NCBI GenBank assembly: GCA_025765595.1
Contig: JAIVFH010000124.1
Coordinates: 1-64,000, forward strand
DNA from: Obelidium mucronatum
Lineage: Eukaryota > Chytridiomycota > Chytridiomycetes > Chytridiales > Chytriomycetaceae
Reading direction: 5' to 3'
DNA: 64,000 nucleotides
Below are positions 7,906 through 17,359 of this stretch, piece by piece. The number at the start of each line of letters is the position of its first letter. The first letter of the stretch is position 1. The translations under genes were made by a program, and so were the position numbers. The notes below the pieces were generated by a model. The model had not been told where the DNA came from. It did not search any database and saw nothing but the letters and a program-made list of their open reading frames with translations.

Positions 7906-10900
7906 ATGGCCACGACATACACCCTCAAGAGAGGGCAGAGTTTTGAGCCACTTACAACCCAGAACAAGAGCCACCATTCAATCTCCTGGCTTGCAAGCGT
8001 GAGATCAGCAGTTAACAAGAACAAGCTTGAAAAAGCATACTACTACAAACCAACAATTATCTCCTTCGACAACAGCGGAGCAGAATTTCAATCCACAAAG
8101 ACAGTCCGTCTTTACTCAGACTTCATTGTTTATGAAATCCCTGAGCCTTCGGAAGATGACCCAATTTTCAATACCGACAACAGTTTCAACGAAGACAAAT
8201 ACTTCGAAGCATTCTCGACCTGGAATGAAGTGTCATCAAAGATAAACGAAATTGTCACTCCTCACCTTGATGCCACGCTGCTTGCTTCTTACAACTCCGC
8301 CACTGGGTCAATCAAAGCAAGATTCGATGCCCTTGCAGCTACCATAGCATTCAACCCTGGCCAAGCTCTTTCCAAGGCGAGAAGAGACGTTTCCACAGCC
8401 AAGAAACACTCTCACGAATCCAAGTACCAATGGTTTACCAGATTCAACCTTCTGAAGCTCAAGGCACAAGAACTAGGCCAACCCGATGATGAAAGTTGGA
8501 ACAAGGAATGCGGTTACACCCTAGTTTACGGCATTGAAGACCATGGACAAAGGGACAACATGAGAACTCAACTCACCGGATGTCCTCCAGACGACTACAA
8601 GGCCTTCGCAAGTGTTCTTTCGGTTATCGCTGCCAGAGAAGAGGAAAAACTCGCACAACCAGTCCAAGCCATAGCAGCCGCGGCGACCCAACAAACCGAC
8701 CCCAACATGACGGCAATGATGGAGTTAGTAAAAGCAATGGCTGCCAGACTAGAAGGAAACGACAAACCTCGACAACCGCGACCGGTCCCATCAGACAGAA
8801 AACCAGCTCAACTTGTGATGACAAAATTGGCTGGCGGGACGTCAATTCAACAAGTCGCTGAATTCTTCAAACCAACAAAACTGGCTGAAGATTCCTTCGT
8901 AGCAGTATCCAAGAAATCAGGCGGAACTTACGCCATAATCATATTGGAGAAGCCGTTCACAAGCCTGGACGTTGAAAAGTTAGTGAAGGAAAAGGATGGG
9001 AAGGTGTTGAACGGGGCCGAAATAAAGGTGGCGAAAGCTACGATGTCCGCTTACATCTCTGCTCCAGTTTCCGAAAACAAGTCCCCAGCATACCTTGACT
9101 CAGCTTGCAGCAAATCGATGACGGGTGACGTAAATCAGCTATCAAACCAGATAGTTGGACCAACAATAGCATATGAAACGGCATCGGGAAATAATATCCA
9201 AAGTGCCGGAATCCAAGGGTCAATGAACTTCGGCGAGTTTGAGGTTGACCAAGTCCAGCTGGTACCTGAAGCACCAGCAACTCTCATTGCAGTCGTCGAC
9301 CTTTTAAAAAAGGGCTACGACGTCTGGTTCAACCACGTCGACAAGAAAGTAGCAATCGGCCGCCTGGATTTGTCAGGTCCGCACAAAATACTAAAGAGTG
9401 TAGACGAAGAAGACGGAACCTGGAAAATCAATACAATACCCGCGGATCATGCCCTACTAGCAACAGCCTTCATTGGAAAAGGAATCCCCAGCGAGAAGAG
9501 CATCCAATTGTGGCACTCAAGATTCATGCACGCGCCTCCAGACCAAATAATCGAAACTTCGAAAGTGGTTCACGGGCTTAAAATTGACGGTCCGAAAACC
9601 ATCAAGGACTTCTTTTGCGAGGACTGCGTCCTAGGAAAAAGTCATCAGCAACCATACAACAAAAAGAAACCAAGAGACGGGAATATACTCTCACAAATAT
9701 CTATGGACGTAGGTTTCCCAGGAAAAGGGGAAGACGGTACGACAAGACTAGGGAGAGGCGGGGTCATAGGCTATCTCGGAGTGAACGTTCACCGAACCCA
9801 ACTGAGACTGATGTTCAAACTTTTCTCCATGAAGATGGAGGAAGCTACCAGTATTATCCTATGGGTAAAAGACATGTTAGAAAGAACCACCGGCGAAAAA
9901 CTGCAAGAAATATATTCTGACCAAGGTAGTAACTTTACGGGATCCACATTGAAGGACGCCTGTCATGAGGCCGGAATTCGGCTCATCACAACATCAACCG
10001 GCGCGCACAACCAACACGGGGAAATTGATGGATGGTTCCGAACCGCAATGGACGGAGTCAGGGCGACTCTATCTGAAACCAAAATGCCAAGGGATTTATG
10101 GCCGGATCTCCTGGAATGCAAATGTCATGTTTGGAACAGATCAAAACATTCTTCAATGCCACTCACCCCGTACGAAATGACCTTCAAACGCAAGCCCACA
10201 GTATCAGATCTCCGAGTCCCCGGATGCTTAGCCTACCCTTTCATTCCAGGAAACGGAAAGACCCAAGACAGAGCAAGGAGGGGACGTTTCATCTCCTATG
10301 CCTATCCTGATGGGCAGACAAACACGCAACGGGGATACAGAATTCTTTTTGACGACAACAGCACGGTTATCAGCAGAGACGTCTTCTTTGTCGAGAACCA
10401 ATTCGATGTCCAAAACCCGAAGACATCTATGGAAAAGATTCAGTTAACTCAATACAACAATCACCACGATAAAGAAGGATGGGATGAAGACGAAGACTTT
10501 GTCAACGCAAAGGAAACTGTACAAAAAAAGGAAAAGATCGAAGAAGAAATTGACGGGATGGAAGTTGAGAGAAGTGTAGCGGAGCTGGAAAACATCATCC
10601 AGGGCAACGGAATGGACATCCAAGCCATGGACACGGAAACTCACCAGGAAGACTCAAGATCCAACTACGAACCCCAAGACGAAGACATGTCAGAAACATC
10701 CTCTATTTGCAGCGACGCACCAAGCACCACATCCCTGCCACCCCTCGACTCCAGCAGCACACCATCTCCACCACCAACACCTCAAACTCCACCAAGGCGG
10801 TCTCCCAGAGAATCAAAACCACCAAACCGGCTTGCCCTCTTTGCCGGACTTGCGAGACTTGACGACAACACCGGATACATGATCCACGAACCAACATTCC

Positions 10901-12615
10901 TAGCTTTCATCGCCTTGAAAAGAGGCCTGGCATTTGGAACCATTGATGGACCAAAGAACATCAAAGAAGCGTTGAAGGACAAAGAGTGGGTGGCGGCCAT
11001 CAACGAGGAACTGGACCAATTCACGGAGAAGGCATCTTGGAAACTTGTCGAAGCAGAAGCAGGACAGCACCTATTAAATACAATCTGGGTATTAAAAATC
11101 AAAGTCGACGAAAGTACAGGATCGAAGAAGAAGAAGGCGCGTCTGGTCATCAACGGCTCCAAGCAACTCTCCAGCGAATATGACAAAGTATTTGCCTCAA
11201 CCCCGTACCACGAATCAGCAAAAATATTCCAAGCAATATGCACGCATCTCGGTCTCCACATGTCGAAAGGGGATGTAAAAGGTGCTTACCACAACTCGGA
11301 CATCGACAAAGTAATCCACATCAGAATCCCGCAAGGAATGCAACTAGGAGAAGAGGACAAAGGAAAAGTGTTATTAGCCTTAAAAGGAATTTACGGCCTC
11401 AAACAGGGGGCTTACCTATGGGAGTGTCTGAGAAACGAGTTCCTTGCCGAGTACGGATTCGAAGAATGCCCCGGCTCGCCATGCCTTTTCAAAGCCACGT
11501 CGAAAAAGACAGGCGGAATCATGTACACTCTTTGGCACTCCGACGATGGAAAACTTGGTTGTGAATTTAAGGAAGACACCCTAGAATTCTGGAAATGGTT
11601 AGCTACTAAAGTCGAAGTGAAGTGGCAAGAGGGAATCGGAATGTGGGCGGGAATCAACTGCGAATACTACAGGGGATACTCTACCATGGACCAGATAGTG
11701 TACATTCAAAGCATCATTGACGAATTTCTGGAAGAAAAATATTTTCCAGGAAACAAGCCAATTTCAAGATCGACTCCATGGAACTCAAAATTGGAAGACA
11801 CCTTCGACACGGACCAACCAACTCCAAGTGAAGACATAGCTTTCTTCGAGGGGAGATGGATGAGACTACTGGGACTACTACGATTCGCATGTCTCACAAG
11901 GGGTGACATCATTGAAACTCTAGGCCGTATGTGCTCCTACGCCAATAACCCCAACAAAACCCACTGGGCGGCAGCTCAGCATCTGCTACAGTACTTAAAC
12001 GGCTCCAACACGACGAAACTATACTTCAAAGCTGACACGGACATGATTCTGGAAGTGTTCAGTGACGCGAACCTAGCCGGGAACAAGGTCACGAGGAAAT
12101 CGACAACAGGTTTAGTGATGATGCTGGCTGGAGCAGCCATAGCTCCAGTATCCAAGAGTCAAGATATCGTGACAGACTCTACGGTCGCGTCGGAAACCCT
12201 GGCACTCGCAAGCGGCGGAAAAATTGCGGAATGGGGTAGAAATGTGATGGAGTGGCTGGGATTTCCACAACCAAACCCAACGGTGCTGCACTGTGATAAC
12301 GCTGGAGCAGTGAGAAATACACAGGAAGGGGCGGACAGACACAAAACGAAACACATGGACACGAAGTATATGATGTTAAGATGCATGGTGAAGAGGGGAG
12401 TCATTGAAGTGCGGAAAATTCACACATCAAGAAATGTGGCGGACGTGATGACGAAAGGTCTGGGCAAGAGTAAGCACGGAGATTTCACGCGCGAGATGGG
12501 CTTGTTCAAGGGGAGCGTGGACTTCCACGAGTTCTGGAAGCGTCACAGTGAAAATGCCCTCTCGGCGCGTTTCGGAACATTTCGGAAAACCGGGACAAAA
12601 CAGAAATCTTGGTGA
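7906..12615 (+). CDS. Ty1/copia Gag-Pol polyprotein with an RRM-like domain
   Basis: Polyprotein of 1569 aa from the ATG at 7,906. Gag occupies residues 1-300 and is helical. No CCHC zinc knuckle is seen. Residues about 303-380 instead read as an RRM-like beta-alpha-beta-beta-alpha-beta unit (LVMTKLAGG, then VAEFF, then GGTYAIIIL, then NGAEIKVAKA). Protease has LDSACS near residue 397. Integrase follows, with its HHCC module around WHSRFMH and CEDCVLG (residues 530-580) and the DDE core (SMDVG, YSDQGSNF, NQHGEIDG). RT (about 1060-1250) has KARLVING, GDVKGAYH, GIYGLKQGA and the catalytic HSDDG in place of YVDD. RNase H has FSDANLAG, ASETLAL, HCDNAGA and ADVMTKG. The frame runs into the 3' LTR. 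The element is likely active or recently so. Confidence 0.93.
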   Translation: MATTYTLKRGQSFEPLTTQNKSHHSISWLASVRSAVNKNKLEKAYYYKPTIISFDNSGAEFQSTKTVRLYSDFIVYEIPEPSEDDPIFNTDNSFNEDKYFEAFSTWNEVSSKINEIVTPHLDATLLASYNSATGSIKARFDALAATIAFNPGQALSKARRDVSTAKKHSHESKYQWFTRFNLLKLKAQELGQPDDESWNKECGYTLVYGIEDHGQRDNMRTQLTGCPPDDYKAFASVLSVIAAREEEKLAQPVQAIAAAATQQTDPNMTAMMELVKAMAARLEGNDKPRQPRPVPSDRKPAQLVMTKLAGGTSIQQVAEFFKPTKLAEDSFVAVSKKSGGTYAIIILEKPFTSLDVEKLVKEKDGKVLNGAEIKVAKATMSAYISAPVSENKSPAYLDSACSKSMTGDVNQLSNQIVGPTIAYETASGNNIQSAGIQGSMNFGEFEVDQVQLVPEAPATLIAVVDLLKKGYDVWFNHVDKKVAIGRLDLSGPHKILKSVDEEDGTWKINTIPADHALLATAFIGKGIPSEKSIQLWHSRFMHAPPDQIIETSKVVHGLKIDGPKTIKDFFCEDCVLGKSHQQPYNKKKPRDGNILSQISMDVGFPGKGEDGTTRLGRGGVIGYLGVNVHRTQLRLMFKLFSMKMEEATSIILWVKDMLERTTGEKLQEIYSDQGSNFTGSTLKDACHEAGIRLITTSTGAHNQHGEIDGWFRTAMDGVRATLSETKMPRDLWPDLLECKCHVWNRSKHSSMPLTPYEMTFKRKPTVSDLRVPGCLAYPFIPGNGKTQDRARRGRFISYAYPDGQTNTQRGYRILFDDNSTVISRDVFFVENQFDVQNPKTSMEKIQLTQYNNHHDKEGWDEDEDFVNAKETVQKKEKIEEEIDGMEVERSVAELENIIQGNGMDIQAMDTETHQEDSRSNYEPQDEDMSETSSICSDAPSTTSLPPLDSSSTPSPPPTPQTPPRRSPRESKPPNRLALFAGLARLDDNTGYMIHEPTFLAFIALKRGLAFGTIDGPKNIKEALKDKEWVAAINEELDQFTEKASWKLVEAEAGQHLLNTIWVLKIKVDESTGSKKKKARLVINGSKQLSSEYDKVFASTPYHESAKIFQAICTHLGLHMSKGDVKGAYHNSDIDKVIHIRIPQGMQLGEEDKGKVLLALKGIYGLKQGAYLWECLRNEFLAEYGFEECPGSPCLFKATSKKTGGIMYTLWHSDDGKLGCEFKEDTLEFWKWLATKVEVKWQEGIGMWAGINCEYYRGYSTMDQIVYIQSIIDEFLEEKYFPGNKPISRSTPWNSKLEDTFDTDQPTPSEDIAFFEGRWMRLLGLLRFACLTRGDIIETLGRMCSYANNPNKTHWAAAQHLLQYLNGSNTTKLYFKADTDMILEVFSDANLAGNKVTRKSTTGLVMMLAGAAIAPVSKSQDIVTDSTVASETLALASGGKIAEWGRNVMEWLGFPQPNPTVLHCDNAGAVRNTQEGADRHKTKHMDTKYMMLRCMVKRGVIEVRKIHTSRNVADVMTKGLGKSKHGDFTREMGLFKGSVDFHEFWKRHSENALSARFGTFRKTGTKQKSW

Positions 12616-12750
12616 TTTGGGATAGATAACACATTGTGTTCCAAATCACCAGGTGTGTGCTTCAACATATTTACTTTATATTCGTCATGGTCAAGAGTTT
12701 TATTAAATAAACACATTGTGTTCCAAATCACCAGTACTAGAAAACACACG
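12516..12750 (+). repeat. 3' LTR of the complete copia element
   Basis: 235 bp, identical by eye to 7,615-7,849. Preceded by the purine tract AAGGGGAG and followed by the target duplication GGGCT. The last 33 codons of Gag-Pol lie inside it. Confidence 0.9.
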
Positions 12751-12820
12751 GGGCTTCGGTTGGTTGGTAATGGAAAATGGTATTTAAACAAAATACAATA
12801 AACTGTTTATTATTCATGTT

Positions 12821-13819
12821 TCATGTTTCATTGTTTTCTGCATCGTCCTCATCATCTTCCTCATCATCGTTGTCCAGGGCCTCTTCTTGTTGGGGCTAAG
12901 TGGCGGCGATTGCTGGATACTTCAGTTCGTCATCTTCTAGCAAGGCTCGGTAATACCTGATGACAGGTTAGTTCAATAAGCCGGCATATTAAGAAAACTC
13001 CACTTTTTTTTCTCCCTTGTTTTGCTGTTCACTTGAGTGACCTCTTTATTGACTTTGATCCAGAAGGCGACACTTTCCAGGAAACAAATTGCGAATACGC
13101 CGCTGGAAAATTAGAATGAGTGAAAACCAGACAAAAAAAAATAAAACATACAGTAGAGCCGCTCTCCCCAGAGCAGGTTTTTTTGATGACTTGAACAAGG
13201 CAACTGCAAACTTGGGAAGCGGCGGCCGCTGGTTTAATTCCGCTTTTGACCCATCCCAAAAGCCTTCAATGGAATTAATGAGTAATATTCAAAATTAACC
13301 TTTTACGAACCTTTTTTGCCATTGTTTCTCCAGCGTCTGTGTGAAATCGGCTGGATTCACGGAGTAGATGATCTTTGCCATAATGTCAGCATCTTCTCTT
13401 GAAGCTGGTATGAAAGGAGATGAGAATGTGGATGTGGATGTGAAAGAGTGTCTCACTACTCACCAAACTCGTTCAGCGTGTCGACCATTGTCGCCTCAGG
13501 ATGCGCATTTGCGTGTGCCAGCATTGCGTCAAACAGGTCTCTGTCCTCGTCGTACATGAAGTGCACCTGTGTCCGCGCGCGTTAGCCAGGCGCCCGCACG
13601 AAGCGCCGCACACTCACGCAGCGCGCGCCGAAGAAGCGCGTCAGAATCGCGCCGTCCGCGCCGCCGAACGCCGCGTCCAGCGACCCGCTCGTGCGCCAGC
13701 CCCCGCGCTATCTCCTCGTCTGCCGCCGCCGCCGCCGCCGCCGCATCGATGCTGACCACCGTGTCCTTGCGGCCCGCCGCGGGCTGCACGCGGTTGGCTG
13801 TTGCTGTCCGGTGGACCAT
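12821..13819 (-). CDS. Unrecognised multi-exon protein with acidic C-terminal tail
   Basis: A minus-strand gene pieced together from exons whose junctions are visible. An Ala-rich GC-rich start (ATG at 13,819) leads to GADGAILTRFFGARC, then an intron (gtgagt...cag), then VHFMYDEDRDLFDAML and HPEATMVDTLNEF, then exons with ASREDADIMAKIIYSVNP, FWDGSKAELNQRPPLPKF, CFLESVAFWIKVNKE and YYRALLEDDELKYP. It ends in an acidic tail (DDEEDDEDD) with the stop at 12,821. The join within the GC-rich first part (13,640-13,720) is unclear. A second unresolved point is an in-frame stop near 12,900 that needs splicing. No family recognised; the acidic tail suggests a nuclear or chaperone-like partner, which is inference. 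Confidence 0.55.
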
Positions 13820-15920
13820 CTCTCTTTTCTCTTCTTTCTTTTCTGCTCAAATTGGCTCACTAAAGCAGCGATTTTCCGCTTCGTCACCGGTGGGAGGTTC
13901 GGCTGAACAGGACATTAGGTAAAGTTGAAGCAAGAACACAGAGCTTACCAGAACACATTCGAAGTCAAAAGGTAAATAAGTGGCGTCTTCGTTTTTTGCC
14001 TTGGAGTTTCAAATTGCTTAGAACCCAATAAAGCTCCTACATTAACTTACAAACGTGAGTCTTGGCACTGAAGAGCACCGCAGTTGTTGTCGGCCTTGGT
14101 AGCTTCATAGCGTCTCGCCAATAGGCCGACCTCGGATCATTTTTAACATCATTCTTTTGAATCTTCTTCATTTTTCTGAATGAGCGATTGCGTCATTCAA
14201 TTTTATTTTTATTTAATTTTTTTTATCCCCACAGACGAAGACACAACTAACACAACTATCGCTCACGATTCTCGCAATTCCTACGTGCTAAATCCATTTC
14301 GATTGGAGAGACATCATACAGCAACAAACAGAATTTTTTACAACATCCTGCAGAAATGTTCACAGTATCAATAAAGTCAAGAATGATACAAAAGCATTGA
14401 TTTTTGTGTTTGAAGTATCTTTATTAACCAATATTAACTTAGCAACAGCGGCGGGCGACTTCCAAAAAAAAATTTTGTAGCAGAGCGGCAACGCCTGTGT
14501 CAGGCGCTTCTAGGCGCCCGGTTCGAGACTCATGTTAGGCAGTTTTCTTTTCGCCTTGAACCGAAAATGGGGTCATTCCGTGGAATCTTCGACGGAATGT
14601 TGCGATGGTACGTTCGACTGCTCCATCTCCTTCCTGTCGAAGTTCCACGGAATGAATTTCGTAAAAATTTCCACATGAAATTGCGATAGTATTGCGATGG
14701 AATTGAGGTTCCGTCGCAATTCCTTCGCAAAAGGTGGTTAGGGGTGTAGGTATAGGACAGGAAGAAAATGAAGAGAGACAACCAGCTTCAACAGAACCTC
14801 AACGTATCTTCAGCTACAAGTTGCGTGAAGTACTCTGCTTTGGTGTCAAAGCCCAATCCATTGACTCTACTGATCTCAGCGTGCGCTTCCGTCCAGAAAC
14901 CAACACGGCCTTCTTGCAACTGTTCGCGATGTCGAATTTTTCTCTGTACAATACACTGAAAGCACCAAATAACTCACCAGTAATGCAGCGTGGCTCAGTT
15001 CGGCAAGGCTGGAACTGCTGAAAAGATGCTCCGCAAATTGTTTCAATGGTAGATTCTGCTTGGCTGTCATCCTTGCTCCTTTCCCATACTTCCCAGAGAG
15101 CTGTATTATAAGGTTAGAACAACGAAAAACAACGAACCTAAATATGAAGAACAAACCTTCTCCACAATATTATCCTTGGAGTCACTGTAAGACTTGCTAC
15201 AAACTTTGAACACAGTGGTGTGGAGATCTGCCCAAGCGCCCCAGCAATCGACAAAGCCACCCAGGACTTACTTGTTCTCACTCATGCCCAAGTGAAGGAC
15301 CAGCTCCGCCAAAAAGGGTTGCCATCTTGTTTTTTTTAAAAAAAAAGAAATGTTTGGGGCTGTCAAGAATGTGGCAGAGACTTACACTTGTTTGTTTTGA
15401 ATCCTTTCAGGTTGGAAGAGCATCACTCCTGGAATATTATTCAAATTGCATTGCCCAATAACAAATAAATAGTATCCATCACATTATTCATATCTTTGAC
15501 TCTAAGTAAAACAAGCTATCTTTGATATGTGAGCTAGGGAATATATGGTATTTTTGTTCACGGAAATATATCGATTCTTGGATGAGACGTAAGCAGAGGA
15601 ATGACCGGGTTGCCAGTTCAATCCCATCAAAGGGTGCATTATACACCTGATTCAGAATAGGTCAGTCTTGTCTCGGGCTTGAATGGGTTCTGCTTCATTC
15701 CGAAGGAAGTTCTGCAGAAATAATGCAGAAATTCTGATTGAATTCCAACGTACAACCCTAATGCAACAGAATTGCTACCGAACGACCTTTCTGTCGGAAT
15801 TTTACGGAATTATACCGAACTTTTGCAACATCAAGGCAGCATACCGATAAAGTAAGTGTTTTATCGAGTTTCTGCCGAATTCTCGTTCTGGAGTGGACAA
15901 CCATTCTTCTTTATTGTAGT
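13820..15920. other. Intergenic region without a convincing gene
   Basis: No credible ORF. It holds a tRNA-like relic near 14,466-14,530, the degenerate TTCCG/CGGAA word repeats at 14,540-14,730 and 15,690-15,890, and otherwise AT-rich sequence. Short open frames here lack splice-supported partners. Confidence 0.5.
14466..14530 (+). ncRNA. tRNA-like relic (possible SINE head)
   Basis: Resembles the internal promoter of a class II tRNA: an A-box-like GCAGAGCGGCAACGC, a perfect six-bp hairpin CGCCTG/CAGGCG, and a B-box GGTTCGAGACT. No acceptor stem could be paired, so it is not a functional tRNA gene. It could be the head of a degraded SINE. A comparable relic is at 49,050-49,115. Confidence 0.35.
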
Positions 15921-15921
15921 A

Positions 15922-17131
15922 CTACCACCACTTAAACATGCTGAGCATATAACTAAAAAGAACTAGAATCGCAACAGGAAGGAAAACAAGGACAGATACA
16001 TATGCCACAATAACTTGCAAATATGAGCTTGAGTTCACAACAGGAATGATAATTGTAAGCAGATACAGAATCGCCGCACAACCAAACATCAAAAGGCAGG
16101 CATTGAATAGAAACCCAAAGATGGCAACAACGGCATTTGAAAAAATGGACCAAGAAGTCTCAACTGCGCTGACCAACACTTGAAGGCAAAACTCCCGAAC
16201 TAACAATGTCAAAACAAAAAGAACTGCCACGAAGACAGCCAGTCCAGTTGGAATAAGAGCGAAAAGCAGGTAGCTATCGGGAAGAAATCGGGCAGCCATA
16301 AAGAGAATGATTCCAATCATCAGGGAGTAGAAGCTCATCTTCGCAGACGATTTCGCTTGCCTGTGGCTCCAAAACAGGGCAATTGACATCAGACCGATAG
16401 AAACCACAAACAAGAATGCGCGCCATTCTGCTCGACTAATTAGAAGTAGGTATACAAATAAAAGCAAAAAAGAGCGTAGAGTCCTTACCTTGTACATTGA
16501 CGCCGTTGGCAGTGCCATTCCAAATTGCTGAAAGGTCATGGTATTCACTAGGCGGAAAAAAGACATCCAGTCCCATGTACCACAGACCGTACCCAATGGG
16601 GACAAGCAATGGCAATATGATGGTCGAAAATAATCGTTTTGAGGAGATACACATTGCGAAAACCATGGGTCCGATAAGAATGCCTACAAGTGCTACAACA
16701 AAGACAGCACATAACACTCCAAGAGCGCTCACACCCACCGCATGACCCCAAGCAAACTCGTTTGCATGTAAACATGCCCCGAACACAAGCAAGAGATATG
16801 CAACGACGGCCAAGAAAAGCAAGGCCTTCGCAATTCTTTTATCTGTCAGCCAGGGATCACACATCAATAGTATTTCAATATAAACCAAGCATAGACAGGA
16901 ACCTATTCTATTCTCGTCCGTAAATCCATTCTCTTTAAGGAGATCTTGAGCCTCGCCTGGCAGATATTCTTCAAGACAAAAGCACCATGGGATCACGACC
17001 AGCACCAGCATCTGTTGCCATAGCAGCTCTCGCAGCTCGCCTGAGTCTTGTGTTGTTCTTTGCATCACAGATGAAAAATAGCTTAACAACTGAATTTCCT
17101 TTTCAGAAAATCCGGAACATGAGGGGAGCAT
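15922..17131 (-). CDS. Multipass membrane protein, unrecognised
   Basis: Two exons on the minus strand: 17,131 to about 16,487 and about 16,421 to 15,922, joined by an intron that begins GTAAGG and ends GCAG. Joined this way the frame continues as ...GVNVQ-EWRAFLFVVSIG. The protein of about 400 aa has a soluble, mildly acidic N-terminal portion of 80 residues and then about ten hydrophobic segments (LLFLAVVAYLLLVFGACL, ALGVLCAVFVVALVGILIG, FLFVVSIGLMSIALF, and four or more in the C-terminal half). The start at 17,131 is the first ATG of the frame; an upstream exon cannot be excluded. It is divergently placed to the large gene starting at 17,360, only 230 bp away, so they may share a promoter. 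No family recognised. Confidence 0.65.
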
Positions 17132-17359
17132 GGCCTTCCAAACCTATTAACAAAGCCACGTGGCAACAACCACCGAAAAGCGACACACGGTCGATTGGGG
17201 ATGTCCGGTCGCCCTTCAAAGTTGTGATTGGATAGCGAGCTCAGGCTACGTTGGAATTCAGATTGCAGTTGGCTTGGGAGGCCATGCTCACCACATGTTC
17301 AAGAATTTCTGTCCATAAGAAAGAACAACCAAATGAATAATAATTGAAAACTTCCGCAA

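Larger units (their letters stand above)
7610..12755 (+). mobile_element. Complete Ty1/copia LTR retrotransposon
   Basis: Element 7,615-12,750 flanked by the 5-bp duplication GGGCT (7,610-7,614 and 12,751-12,755). The two 235-bp LTRs appear identical by eye, so insertion is recent. The 5' LTR is followed directly by a primer-binding site that looks antisense to the 5' half of a tRNA, and the 3' LTR is preceded by the purine tract AAGGGGAG. One uninterrupted 1569-codon frame encodes Gag, protease, integrase, RT and RNase H. All parts needed for autonomous movement are visible. The LTR ends are CG...CG instead of TG...CA. Confidence 0.92.

Noticed and set aside
13529..13922. Several Ala/Arg-rich ORFs on both strands in the GC-rich block
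   Set aside because: High GC removes stop codons in all frames. Only the minus-strand frame that splices to VHFMYDEDRDLF is supported.
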